In this document: piece by piece, positions 52,439-60,372 of the stretch
Position numbering within the stretch: the first letter of the stretch is position 1
How the letters are laid out: the number at the start of each line of letters is the position of its first letter
Position numbers and translations under genes: made by a program
Source: Nocardioides mesophilus
GTDB lineage: Bacteria; Actinomycetota; Actinomycetes; Propionibacteriales; Nocardioidaceae
NCBI RefSeq assembly: GCF_014395785.1
Contig: NZ_CP060713.1
Location: 2,322,501 to 2,386,500 of the forward strand
Reading direction: 5' to 3'
Length of the DNA stretch: 64,000 nucleotides
The notes under the pieces: model-generated
What the model was told of the DNA's origin: nothing
Seen by the model: only the letters and a program-made list of their open reading frames with translations
Databases searched by the model: none

Positions 52439-53368
52439 GTGTTACGGCAGCCCCTGCTGATGCTCTCGCGCAGCGAGATGGTGAAGGACCTGGTCACCGC
52501 GATGCCGGTGTCGAGCGGCATCGTGTCGCGCTACGTGCCGGGGGAGGCCACGGAGTCCGCCGTCGAGGCGACCCGCGGTCTGATCGCCGACGGCCTGCAC
52601 GTCACCCTGGACTTCCTCGGCGAGGACACCGTGGACCGGGCGCAGGCCGACGCCACCGTGGCGGCGTACACCGGGCTGCTGACGGCACTCACCGACGAGG
52701 GGCTCTCCCGCAACGCCGAGGTGTCGGTCAAGCTCTCGGCCATCGGCCAGGCGCTGCCCGACCGGGGAGAGAAGGTCGCCCTCGACAACGCGCGGGTGAT
52801 CTGCCAGGCGGCCCGCAACGCCGGCACCACGGTCACCCTCGACATGGAGGACCACACCACCACCGACTCCACCCTGAGCACCCTGCGCGAGCTGCGCAAG
52901 GACTTCCCGGAGACCGGCGCGGTCGTCCAGGCCTACCTGCACCGCACCGAGGCGGACTGCCGCGACCTCGCCTACGAAGGTTCCCGGGTGCGGCTGTGCA
53001 AGGGCGCCTACAACGAGCCGGAGTCGGTGGCGTTCCAGGACAAGCACGAGGTCGACAAGTCCTACGTGCGCTGCCTCAAGGTGCTGATGGCCGGCCAGGG
53101 CTACCCGATGGTCGCCACCCACGACCCGCGGATGGTGGACATCGGCGGCGCGCTGGCCACCCGCAACGACCGCGCGCAGGGCAGCTACGAGTTCCAGATG
53201 CTCTTCGGGATCCGTCCCGACGAGCAGCGCCGCCTGGCCGAGGCCGGTGAGAAGGTCCGCGTCTACGTGCCCTACGGCGAGGAGTGGTACGGCTACCTGA
53301 TGAGACGCCTCGCCGAGCGCCCGAGCAACCTGACATTCTTCCTGAGGTCCTTGATCTCCAAGAAGTGA
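52439..53368 (+). CDS. Proline dehydrogenase
   Basis: 309-residue monofunctional FAD-dependent enzyme oxidising proline to pyrroline-5-carboxylate. Conserved barrel blocks: HVTLDFLGEDT, VSVKLSAIG, TVTLDMEDHT, VRLCKGAYNEP, VATHDPRM and FQMLFGIRPDEQRRLAEAGEKVRVYVPYGEEWYGYLMRRLAERPSNL. The GTG at 52439 has a GGAGGA ribosome site. Adjacent proC catalyses the reverse arm of proline metabolism; the pair may allow a proline-P5C redox cycle. Confidence 0.93.
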   Translation: MLRQPLLMLSRSEMVKDLVTAMPVSSGIVSRYVPGEATESAVEATRGLIADGLHVTLDFLGEDTVDRAQADATVAAYTGLLTALTDEGLSRNAEVSVKLSAIGQALPDRGEKVALDNARVICQAARNAGTTVTLDMEDHTTTDSTLSTLRELRKDFPETGAVVQAYLHRTEADCRDLAYEGSRVRLCKGAYNEPESVAFQDKHEVDKSYVRCLKVLMAGQGYPMVATHDPRMVDIGGALATRNDRAQGSYEFQMLFGIRPDEQRRLAEAGEKVRVYVPYGEEWYGYLMRRLAERPSNLTFFLRSLISKK

Positions 53369-53379
53369 GGCGCCGAGCC

Positions 53380-54195
53380 ATGTCCGCAGACTCCCGGACC
53401 GCCATCCTGGGCGCCGGCGTGATGGGGGAGACCCTGCTCTCCGGGCTGATCCGCGCCGGCCGCCGCGTCGAGGACCTGCTCGTCGGCGAGAAGCGTCGCG
53501 AGCGCGGCGAGGAGCTGCAGGAGCGGTACGGCGTCACCGTGCTCGGCAACGTCGAGGCCGCCCGCACCGCCGAGACCATCGTGATCGTGGTCAAGCCGCA
53601 GGACATGGACGACCTGCTGGCCGAGATCGCCCCCGTGGTCCGGCCCGGCCAGCTCGTCGTCTCGCTCGCCGCCGGGATCACCACCGCCCTGATCGAATCC
53701 CGGCTGCCCGAGGGGGTCGCGGTCGTCCGGGTCATGCCGAACACGCCAGCCCTCGTCGACGAGGGGATGGCGGCGATCTCGCGGGGCTCGCACTGCGACG
53801 AGTCGCACCTGCTCGAGGCCGAGGAGCTGATGGCCTCGGTCGGCCGCGTGCTGCGGGTCCCGGAGAAGCAGCAGGACGCCGTCACCGCGGTCAGCGGCTC
53901 CGGTCCCGCCTACATCTTCTTCGTCGTCGAGGCCATGATCGAGGCCGGCGTCCACCTCGGCCTGCCCCGCTCCACCGCCTCCGAGCTGGTCGTCCAGACC
54001 GTGGTCGGCTCGGCCAAGCTGCTGCGCGAGACCGGCGAGCACCCGGTGGTGCTCCGCGAGCGGGTCACCTCGCCGGCCGGCACCACCGCCGCGGCCGTCC
54101 GCGAGCTCGAGGACCACAAGGTCCGTGCCGCGTTCCTGACCGCGCTCGAGGCCGCCCGGGACCGCTCCCGGGCGCTCGCCGAGGGCAGCTCCTGA
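53380..54195 (+). CDS. proC: Pyrroline-5-carboxylate reductase
   Basis: Final step of proline synthesis. 271 residues: Rossmann start TAILGAGVMGETLLSGLIRAG, MPNTPALVDEGMAAIS, and the signature VSGSGPAYIFFVVEAMIEAGVHLGLP with later RERVTSPAGTTAAAVRELE. It begins 11 bases after the proline dehydrogenase stop. Conserved synteny with the mycobacterial proC-HTH-bS22-galE-acyltransferase block, here interrupted by trpS and acuC. Confidence 0.95.
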   Translation: MSADSRTAILGAGVMGETLLSGLIRAGRRVEDLLVGEKRRERGEELQERYGVTVLGNVEAARTAETIVIVVKPQDMDDLLAEIAPVVRPGQLVVSLAAGITTALIESRLPEGVAVVRVMPNTPALVDEGMAAISRGSHCDESHLLEAEELMASVGRVLRVPEKQQDAVTAVSGSGPAYIFFVVEAMIEAGVHLGLPRSTASELVVQTVVGSAKLLRETGEHPVVLRERVTSPAGTTAAAVRELEDHKVRAAFLTALEAARDRSRALAEGSS

Positions 54196-54218
54196 CCCAG
54201 CCCCGGGCGGCCGCCGGA

Positions 54219-55262
54219 TCAGCCGAGGCCGATCGCGGCACGGGCGGCGTAGAGCACCGGACCGGTCTCCTCGACGCAGCGGCGCGCCCCGGCGGCGTAC
54301 ACTTCCTCCACCGCGCCCGGGTCCCGGGCCAGCTCGCCGTACCGCCGCTGCACCGGCTCCAGCACGGAGACCACCGCGTCCGTGGCCAGCTTCTTCAGGG
54401 CGCCGTACGTCGGTGCGCCGCCCGCGACCGCCTCGGGTGAGCTGCCGGTGCAGGCCGCCACCAGCTCCAGCAGGTTGCTGACGCCCGGCTTGGCGACCGG
54501 GTCGTGCCGGACCGCGTCCGGGCCGGTGTCGGAGTCGGTCACCGCACGGCCGATCTTGCGGCGCACGGTCGCCGGATCGTCGAGCAGCCGGATCACCCCG
54601 GCGTCGGAGACCGCGGACTTGCTCATCTTGCGGGTCGGGTCGGCCAGGTCCCGCAGCCGGGCGGCGACCGGCGGCACCTCGATCTCCGGGACCGTGAAGA
54701 CCGGGCCGTAGCTGCGGTTGAACCGGAGCGCGAGGTCCCGGGTCAGCTCCACGTGCTGGCGCTGGTCGTCGCCGACCGGGACCGCCTCGGGCCGGTAGAG
54801 CAGGATGTCGGCGGCCATCAGCACCGGGTAGGTGAACAGCGAGGCGCGGGCCCCGGTCGCGCCGCCGGCCTGCCTGCGCTTCTCCTTGAACTGGATCATC
54901 CGGCTGAGCTCGCCGGTGAGCGCGGTGCACTCCAGCAGGTAGGCGAGCCCGGTGTGCGCGGGCACCTCGCTCTGCCGGAACAGCGTGGCCCGCTCCGGGT
55001 CGAGGCCGCAGGCCAGCATCAGCGTCGCCACCTCACGGCTGCGCTCACGCAGCTCGGCCGGGTCGTGGGCGGTGGTCATCGCGTGCAGGTCCGAGACCCC
55101 GAAGAAGCAGGTGGCGTGGTCCTGCGCGGCCACCATGCCGCGCAGCGCGCCGAGGTGGTTGCCGAGGGTGAGCCGGCCGCTGGGGGTGATCAGGCTCAGC
55201 TTCCGGGGCGGGCGCCCGCCCGGCGTCTGGTGCCGCGACGGGTGCTCTGGCTGGTGCTGCAT
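54219..55262 (-). CDS. trpS: Tryptophanyl-tRNA synthetase
   Basis: Charges tRNA-Trp. 347 residues, class I: the HIGH-type motif TLGNHLGAL at 32-40 and KMSKS at 212-216. The ATG at 55262 has AGGAGG 6 bases upstream, and an upstream in-frame extension is not used. Its 166-base leader encodes a peptide with two adjacent Trp codons and forms mutually exclusive hairpins, so expression should rise when charged tRNA-Trp is scarce. The enzyme may be one of two TrpRS in the genome; only this one is in the window. Confidence 0.95.
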   Translation of the reverse strand: MQHQPEHPSRHQTPGGRPPRKLSLITPSGRLTLGNHLGALRGMVAAQDHATCFFGVSDLHAMTTAHDPAELRERSREVATLMLACGLDPERATLFRQSEVPAHTGLAYLLECTALTGELSRMIQFKEKRRQAGGATGARASLFTYPVLMAADILLYRPEAVPVGDDQRQHVELTRDLALRFNRSYGPVFTVPEIEVPPVAARLRDLADPTRKMSKSAVSDAGVIRLLDDPATVRRKIGRAVTDSDTGPDAVRHDPVAKPGVSNLLELVAACTGSSPEAVAGGAPTYGALKKLATDAVVSVLEPVQRRYGELARDPGAVEEVYAAGARRCVEETGPVLYAARAAIGLG

Positions 55263-55318
55263 GGGACTCCTCCTGGGAAGGGGCCGTCCAGGAGGTCGTC
55301 GCACGTGCAGGGAGCAAG

Positions 55319-55340
55319 ACGGCCGCCCGGAGGCGGCCGT
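55319..55340 (-). terminator. Attenuator terminator (segments 3:4) of the trpS leader
   Basis: On the reverse strand, ACGGCCGCC and GGCGGCCGT form a perfect 9-base stem around TCCG, followed by CTTGCTCCC. The 5' arm (segment 3) contains CCGCC, which can alternatively pair with GGCGG right after the leader-peptide stop. Confidence 0.75.
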
Positions 55341-55368
55341 GGGTCAGGTGCGTGGGTGTGCGCGCTGA

Positions 55369-55397
55369 GTGGTCCGCCTAGAGGGCGGGCCACCACT
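55369..55397 (-). promoter_or_regulatory. Segments 1 and 2 of the trpS attenuator
   Basis: Reverse-strand AGTGGT and CCGCC, spanning the two Trp codons, pair with GGCGG and ACCACT just after the leader stop (55378). Ribosome stalling on the Trp codons would mask segment 1, freeing segment 2 to pair with segment 3 and prevent the terminator. Confidence 0.7.
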
Positions 55398-55428
55398 GGG
55401 GGCAACCGTGGTTGCGGGTCGTGTGCAC
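55378..55428 (-). CDS. trpL: trpS leader peptide
   Basis: 16-residue leader peptide MHTTRNHGCPQWWPAL, from GTG at 55428 to TAG, with adjacent Trp codons TGG TGG at residues 12-13. A reverse-strand TATGCT lies 6 bases before the GTG, so the transcript probably begins at the start codon. Too short for ordinary gene finders; its role is to sense charged tRNA-Trp, not to act as a protein. The symbol is assigned by analogy to other trp leaders. Confidence 0.75.
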   Translation of the reverse strand: MHTTRNHGCPQWWPAL

Positions 55429-55434
55429 GGGCCC

Positions 55435-55440
55435 AGCATA
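55435..55440 (-). promoter_or_regulatory. -10 hexamer of the trpS leader
   Basis: Reverse-strand TATGCT, 6 bases before the leader-peptide GTG; 7 bases separate it from the divergent acuC -10. Confidence 0.6.
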
Positions 55441-55447
55441 GCCGGGC

Positions 55448-55453
55448 TACTCT
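55448..55453 (+). promoter_or_regulatory. -10 hexamer of the acuC gene (leaderless)
   Basis: TACTCT followed by 7 bases and ATG at 55461. Confidence 0.5.
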
Positions 55454-55460
55454 CCGTCGC

Positions 55461-56642
55461 ATGTCAGGAAACGCGTGCGTGGTCTTCGACCCGTCCCTGA
55501 CCGACTACGACTTCGGAGCCGGCCACCCGATGGCGCCGATCCGCGTCGACCTGACGATGCGGCTGGCCACCGACCTCGGCCTGGTCGGCGGCTCCGCGCT
55601 CGCGACGGTGCCGGCGCCGATGGCCTCCGACGAGCTGCTCGCCACCGTGCACGACCCGGCGTACCTGGCCGCGGTCGAGGAGATCGGCAAGGACCCCTAC
55701 CGGGTCGACGAGGAGCACGGCCTGGGCACCGCGGACAACCCGACGTTCGAGGGCATGCACCAGGCCTCGGCCCACATCGTCGGGGCCACCGTCGAGGCGG
55801 CCCGCCGGGTCTGGACCGGCGAGGCCCTGCACGCGGCCAACGTCTCCGGCGGGCTGCACCACGCGATGCCGGGCAAGGCCAGCGGCTTCTGCGTCTACAA
55901 CGACGTCGCGGTCGGGATCCGCTGGCTGCTCGACCACGGCGCGCAGCGGGTGGCGTACGTCGACGTGGACGTCCACCACGGCGACGGCGTCGAGCGGATC
56001 TTCTACGACGACCCGCGGGTGCTCACGATCAGCCTGCACGAGACCGGGCAGATGCTCTTCCCGGGGACCGGCTTCCCCAAGGACGTCGGCGGCCCGGGCG
56101 CGGAGGGCAGCGCGGTCAACGTCGCGCTGCCGCCGGGCACCTCCGACGCCGGCTGGCTGCGGGCCTTCCACGCCGTGGTGCCGCCGTTGCTGCGCGAGTT
56201 CGCCCCGGACATCCTCGTCACCCAGCAGGGATGCGACTCCCACATCGAGGACCCGCTGGCCCATCTCATGCTCACCGTGGACGGCCAGCGCGCGTCGTAC
56301 CTCGCCCTGCACGACCTGGCCCACGAGCTGTGCGGCGGCCGGTGGCTGGCCACCGGCGGTGGCGGCTACGCGGTGGTGGACGTGGTGCCGCGGGCCTGGG
56401 CGCACCTGCTCGGCATCGTCGGCGGGATGCCGGTGGACCCGCTCACCCCGACGCCGGAGGGGTGGCGCGAGCACATCCGCAGCCTGCTCGGGCGGACGGC
56501 GCCGATGCGGATGACCGACGGCCGGCTCCCGGCGTACCGTGACTGGAGTGAGGGCTACGACCCCTCGGTGTGGCTAGACCGGGCGATCCACGCGACCCGC
56601 GAGGCGGTCTTCCCGCTCAACGGTCTCGACCCGATGCCCTGA
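55461..56642 (+). CDS. acuC: Acetoin utilization protein AcuC / histone deacetylase-family
   Basis: 393 residues of the class I HDAC-like zinc hydrolases. YVDVDVHHGDGVERIFYDD carries the metal-binding Asp and His, GGLHHAMPGKASGFCVYND the catalytic His pair, and LVTQQGCDSHIEDPLAHL and ATGGGGYAV complete the site. Bacterial members deacetylate lysines, for instance on acetyl-CoA synthetase. Well-conserved active site, so activity is likely; the target protein is unknown. Confidence 0.9.
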   Translation: MSGNACVVFDPSLTDYDFGAGHPMAPIRVDLTMRLATDLGLVGGSALATVPAPMASDELLATVHDPAYLAAVEEIGKDPYRVDEEHGLGTADNPTFEGMHQASAHIVGATVEAARRVWTGEALHAANVSGGLHHAMPGKASGFCVYNDVAVGIRWLLDHGAQRVAYVDVDVHHGDGVERIFYDDPRVLTISLHETGQMLFPGTGFPKDVGGPGAEGSAVNVALPPGTSDAGWLRAFHAVVPPLLREFAPDILVTQQGCDSHIEDPLAHLMLTVDGQRASYLALHDLAHELCGGRWLATGGGGYAVVDVVPRAWAHLLGIVGGMPVDPLTPTPEGWREHIRSLLGRTAPMRMTDGRLPAYRDWSEGYDPSVWLDRAIHATREAVFPLNGLDPMP

Positions 56643-56750
56643 GCGAGTCCAGCCGACACGCCGGTGGCAGGGTAAAATCGAAGGGCAAAGTCACCCCTTC
56701 CCCACTTGTCACTCTAGGCTCTACTCTCACGACAAGCACATACGCTTTTC

Positions 56751-56772
56751 CCTCCGGCGGGGAAGCCGGAGG
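56751..56772 (+). promoter_or_regulatory. Hairpin in the leader of the HTH gene
   Basis: CCTCCGGC (56751-56758) pairs perfectly with GCCGGAGG (56765-56772) around GGGGAA, 26 bases before the HTH start. Upstream, TTGTCA and TACTCT/TAGGCT elements mark a promoter zone at 56700-56730. The hairpin is placed to influence translation or transcript stability. Confidence 0.4.
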
Positions 56773-56798
56773 CGGAATGTGCTGCGAGAAAGCGGTGC

Positions 56799-57008
56799 AT
56801 GATGGCGTCTCACAGCTCCGGAGACATCTCCGAGGTGAAGTTCCTGACCGTGGCCGAGGTGGCTGCCGTCATGAGGGTGTCGAAAATGACGGTCTACCGC
56901 CTGGTCCACTCGGGCGAGCTCGACGCGGTCCGGGTGGGGCGTTCGTTCCGGGTTCCGGAGGACGCCGTCAACGACTACCTGCGCAAGAGCTTCTTCCAGA
57001 CCGGCTGA
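56799..57008 (+). CDS. Excisionase/MerR-type helix-turn-helix protein
   Basis: 69 residues, almost all one winged HTH: VKFLTVAEVAAVMRVSKMTVYRLVHSGELDAVRVGRSFRVPEDAVNDYLRK. It matches the small excisionase-family regulator encoded next to proC and bS22 in mycobacteria (Rv0500A position). ATGs at 56799 and 56802 are both possible. Its conservation outside mobile elements suggests a housekeeping regulatory role rather than prophage excision. Target unknown. Confidence 0.88.
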   Translation: MMASHSSGDISEVKFLTVAEVAAVMRVSKMTVYRLVHSGELDAVRVGRSFRVPEDAVNDYLRKSFFQTG

Positions 57009-57024
57009 GCAGGTCCCACGACGC

Positions 57025-57057
57025 CGAAGGAGCCGCCCCGTCCGGGCGGCTCCTTCG
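57025..57057. terminator. Bidirectional terminator after the HTH gene
   Basis: Perfect 14-base stem (57025-57038 with 57044-57057) around the loop CGTCC, between the HTH gene (stop 57008) and the convergent CAP gene (stop 57072). Confidence 0.85.
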
Positions 57058-57071
57058 CGTCTGCGGACGTG

Positions 57072-57614
57072 TCAGCCGAAGCGCGTGAAGTCCGCCGCGG
57101 TCACCCAGCGGCCGGCGCCGTCGAGGTAGGACCCGATCCCGATCCGACGCGGGGACCTGCTGAGCAGGACCGCCCGGTGCCCGGGGGAGTGCATCCACAT
57201 GCTCACCAGGCGCCGCGGTGACATCGTGCCCTTGCCGAGCGTCTCACCGGCGTACGTCGCCCCGCAGCCGCCCATCAGCGTGCCGAGGTCCTGGTGGTAG
57301 AAGTCGCCGCTCCGGGCGAGCTTGCGAGCCCACGACTCGGCCGCGCCGTCGGTGCAGCTCTGCAGCCTCAGTCGGCGCAGGCCGTGCTCGGCACGCCTGC
57401 GGTTGACCCACCGCTGGACCTTCTCCTCGTACGTGCTGCTGCTCATCGACGTGGCCGCCCGCGGCGCCAGCCGCGCCGCGGAGCCCGGTCCCGAGCCGCC
57501 CGGGGGCCAGGCGGCCACCGTCGCGGCAAGCACCAGGGCCAGCCCCAGCACGAACAACCTGATGATCGAGCCCGCGTCCACAGTTCGTGCACGGGCGTGA
57601 CTTCGCAAGCGCAT
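57072..57614 (-). CDS. CAP (SCP/PR1) domain secreted protein
   Basis: 180 residues. The N-terminus is basic with one hydrophobic segment (IIRLFVLGLALVLAATVAAW), a signal peptide or anchor. The CAP domain shows the expected elements: VQRWVNRRRAEHGLRRL, SWARKLARSGDFYHQDLG with the first His, YAGETLG with the Glu, and MWMHSPGHRAVLLS with the second His. The ATG at 57614 has GGGAGGG just upstream. Extracellular role unknown. Confidence 0.85.
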   Translation of the reverse strand: MRLRSHARARTVDAGSIIRLFVLGLALVLAATVAAWPPGGSGPGSAARLAPRAATSMSSSTYEEKVQRWVNRRRAEHGLRRLRLQSCTDGAAESWARKLARSGDFYHQDLGTLMGGCGATYAGETLGKGTMSPRRLVSMWMHSPGHRAVLLSRSPRRIGIGSYLDGAGRWVTAADFTRFG

Positions 57615-57812
57615 GACCCTCCCAAGATCAGCTCCGAGGTGCGAAGGGTTGACTGTGCCATCTTCCCCGAAACGCCCCAACTGGGGGTTATCTCTGGTCT
57701 ATGCACCCGCGGTTCGCTCCACGCGGTGGCTGCGGATACGCTGTCCCTTCCGTGCTGCGCACGCACCATGCTGCGCAGCCTCGTCGCGTCCACCAGGCAG
57801 AGAAGGTCCGTA

Positions 57813-57914
57813 GTGGGTTCCGTCATCAAGAAGCGTCGCAAGAGAATGGCCAAGAAGAAGCACCGCAAGCTGCTCAAGAAGACGCGCATCCAGCGTCGTC
57901 GTCAGGGCAAGTAA
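57813..57914 (+). CDS. Small ribosomal protein bS22 (AURKAIP1/COX24 domain)
   Basis: 33 residues, almost all Lys and Arg (GSVIKKRRKRMAKKKHRKLLK then KTRIQRRRQGK). It matches the mycobacterial 30S protein bS22 (Rv0500B position), which binds near the decoding region. Easily missed by gene finders because of its size. The GTG at 57813 follows AGAAGG. It lies 42 bases upstream of the galE-like gene as in mycobacteria. Confidence 0.85.
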   Translation: MGSVIKKRRKRMAKKKHRKLLKKTRIQRRRQGK

Positions 57915-57955
57915 GTCCGGTAGTCCTCAGAGCTCCCGATCGCGGAGGTTCGCCC

Positions 57956-58966
57956 GTGGGTCGCACCGTGCTCGTCACCGGGGTCTCCCTCGACCTCGGC
58001 GGACGTCTGGCGCGCCTGCTCGCGTCCGACCCGGCGCAGCGGGTGATCGGCGTCGACGTCGTACCACCTCGCCGTGACCTCGGCGTCGTGGAGTTCGTGC
58101 GCGCCGACATCCGCAACCCGGTCATCGCCAAGGTGATCGCGGCGCAGGGTGTCGACACGGTCGTGCACATGAGCGTCTCGCCGTTCGGGCACGCCGGCGG
58201 TCGCACCTCGGTGAAGGAGCACAACGTCATCGGGACGATGCAGCTCCTCGCCGCGTGCCAGAAGGCGCCCAGCCTGGAGCGGCTGGTGGTGCGCTCGGCC
58301 TCCGAGGTCTACGGCTCCTCGAGCCGCGACCCGGCGATGTTCACCGAGGACCAGGCCGCCAAGCGGCTGCCGGGGTCCGGTTTCGGCAAGGACGTGCTGG
58401 AGGTCGAGGGGTACGTCCGCGGGTTCGCCCGCCGGCGTCCCGACGTGGCGGTGACGATGATGCGTGCGGCGCCGCTGATCGGCCCGCGGGTGCGCTCGCC
58501 GCTCACCGACTACTTCCGGCTGCCGGTGGTGCCGACCCCGCTCGGGTTCGACGCCCGGCTGCAGTTCGTCCACGAGGACGACCTGCTGGCCGCGCTGCGG
58601 CACGCCACGCTGGGCGGGGTGCACGGCACCTTCAACGTCGCCGGTGACGGCGTGCTGATGCTGTCCCAGGCGGTCCGCCGGCTCGGCCGGCCCAGCGTCC
58701 AGCTGCCCGCCTTCGCGCTGGACAACCTCGGCACGCTGCTGAAGCGGGTCGGGGTGCGCGGCCCCGACCGCGAGCTGGTCAGCTACCTGACCTTCGGTCG
58801 CGGGCTCGACACCCAGCGCCTCCGCGACGTCCTCGGCTTCACGCCCGAGCACGACACCGCCTCCGCGTTCGCGGACTTCGCCGGTGCCGTCACCCCCGGC
58901 ATGGTGCCGCCGACCCAGCTCGCTGCCGGCGTGCTCACCGCCGCCACGGAGGCCCGCCATGGCTGA
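57956..58966 (+). CDS. NAD-dependent epimerase/dehydratase (GalE-like)
   Basis: 336-residue extended SDR: TVLVTGVSLDLGGRLARLLASDP is a slightly divergent TGxxGxxG-type NAD loop, and LVVRSASEVYGSSSRDPAMF stands where the catalytic YxxxK is expected; the usual YGxxK is not obvious, so activity as a true UDP-galactose epimerase is uncertain. It corresponds to mycobacterial galE2 (Rv0501). Strong GGAGG before the GTG. It overlaps the acyltransferase start by 8 bases. Confidence 0.82.
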   Translation: MGRTVLVTGVSLDLGGRLARLLASDPAQRVIGVDVVPPRRDLGVVEFVRADIRNPVIAKVIAAQGVDTVVHMSVSPFGHAGGRTSVKEHNVIGTMQLLAACQKAPSLERLVVRSASEVYGSSSRDPAMFTEDQAAKRLPGSGFGKDVLEVEGYVRGFARRRPDVAVTMMRAAPLIGPRVRSPLTDYFRLPVVPTPLGFDARLQFVHEDDLLAALRHATLGGVHGTFNVAGDGVLMLSQAVRRLGRPSVQLPAFALDNLGTLLKRVGVRGPDRELVSYLTFGRGLDTQRLRDVLGFTPEHDTASAFADFAGAVTPGMVPPTQLAAGVLTAATEARHG

Positions 58967-60290
58967 CGCAGAGATCATCCCGCTGGGCACCCGCGGCCGG
59001 CCGGGTCGCGGCAGCGGCAACGCCAAGCCGTCGTCGGCCGCGCGCACGCTGGCCGGGTCCAAGCCCGGTCCCGGGTCCGCCGGATCCGCCGCCACCGGGT
59101 CCGCCACCGGGTCCGCGACCGACCGGTCCCCGGCCGACCCGCCCGGCGAGTTCTCCGGCGGCGGCGCGAGCGGTTCGCCACGACGACGTACCAGCCGGGC
59201 GCCGGACCCCGAGACCGGCGCGAGCACCACGGACTCCGCCGCGCCGGGCGGTGCCGCCGGCCCGACGAAGGGGAGGCCGACGGGGACGCCGCGTGCGACG
59301 GGCAGCGCCGGGAGTGGTCCCGCCGCCGCGCAGGCCCCGGAAAGCAGCGACCCCGACCGGCCGCCGGTGACGACCTCCGAGCAGGAGCCGGACACCGGCA
59401 TCCCGGTGGCCGACTGGTTGGAGGCGCTCGCGAGCGCCGGACGCGAGGTGTTCGGCGAGGGCTGGGAGCGCCGGACCGCCGAGCTGCTGGCCTTCCTGCG
59501 GCGGCGGGTGACCGGCGACTACTCGGTGGACGCCTACGGCTTCGACCCGGAGGTCACCGAGCGGTTCTTCCTGGCAGCGGTCCGGCCGCTCAAGGAGAAG
59601 TGGTTCCGGGTGGAGGTCCGGGGCGCCGAGAACATCCCCGCTGAGGGCGGGGCGTTGCTGGTCTCCAACCACTCGGGCACGGTTCCGGTCGACGGCCTGA
59701 TGACGATGGTGTCGGTGCACGACCACACCGGCCGCAACCTCCGTCCGCTCGGGGCCGACCTGGTCTTCCGGCTGCCGGTCTTCGGCGAGCTGGCCCGCAA
59801 GGCGGGCGCCACGCTGGCCTGCAACGAGGACGCCGAGCGCATGCTGCGCGGCGGCGAGCTGGTCGGGGTCTGGCCGGAGGGGTTCAAGGGCATCGGCAAG
59901 CCCTACTCCGAGCGCTACAAGCTCCAGCGCTTCGGCCGCGGCGGCTTCGTCTCCGCCGCGCTGCGCACCGGTGTGCCGATCATCCCGTGCTCGGTGGTCG
60001 GTGCGGAGGAGATCTACCCGCTGGTCGGCAACCTGCCCTCGCTGGCGCGGCTGCTGGGCGTGCCCTACATCCCGATCACGCCGTTCTTCCCGCTGCTCGG
60101 GCCGCTCGGGCTGGTGCCGCTGCCCTCCAAGTGGCTGATCGAGTTCGGCGAGCCGATCCGCACCGACTCCTACGACGAGGGCGCTGCGGACGACCCGATG
60201 CTGGTGTTCAACGTGACCGACCAGGTCCGGGAGACCATCCAGCAGACGCTGTACACCCTGCTCATGCAGCGGCGTTCCGTCTTCCACTGA
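58959..60290 (+). CDS. PlsC-like lysophospholipid acyltransferase
   Basis: 443 residues in two parts. Residues about 10-135 are Gly/Ala/Ser/Thr/Pro-rich and probably disordered (GSAATGSATGSATDRS). The rest is a PlsC domain: LLVSNHSGTVPVDGLM (acyltransferase His-Asp motif), GVWPEGFKGIGKPYSERYKLQRFGRGGF, VPIIPCSVVGAEEIYP. Equivalent to mycobacterial Rv0502. It is translationally coupled to the GalE-like gene. Probably acylates a lipid at the inner membrane; the exact acceptor is unknown. Confidence 0.85.
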   Translation: MADAEIIPLGTRGRPGRGSGNAKPSSAARTLAGSKPGPGSAGSAATGSATGSATDRSPADPPGEFSGGGASGSPRRRTSRAPDPETGASTTDSAAPGGAAGPTKGRPTGTPRATGSAGSGPAAAQAPESSDPDRPPVTTSEQEPDTGIPVADWLEALASAGREVFGEGWERRTAELLAFLRRRVTGDYSVDAYGFDPEVTERFFLAAVRPLKEKWFRVEVRGAENIPAEGGALLVSNHSGTVPVDGLMTMVSVHDHTGRNLRPLGADLVFRLPVFGELARKAGATLACNEDAERMLRGGELVGVWPEGFKGIGKPYSERYKLQRFGRGGFVSAALRTGVPIIPCSVVGAEEIYPLVGNLPSLARLLGVPYIPITPFFPLLGPLGLVPLPSKWLIEFGEPIRTDSYDEGAADDPMLVFNVTDQVRETIQQTLYTLLMQRRSVFH

Positions 60291-60372
60291 CCCCGCGACC
60301 GTATCCGCGCACAGCCGTCGTTGTGGGCGCGCGGGGGTCGGTGGACGCGACCGGTTTCGCGCACCGGCGGGG

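Noticed and set aside
56799-57008. Excisionase gene as evidence of a prophage or integrative element
   Set aside because: No integrase, attachment repeat or phage gene nearby, and the neighbourhood is conserved in mycobacteria.
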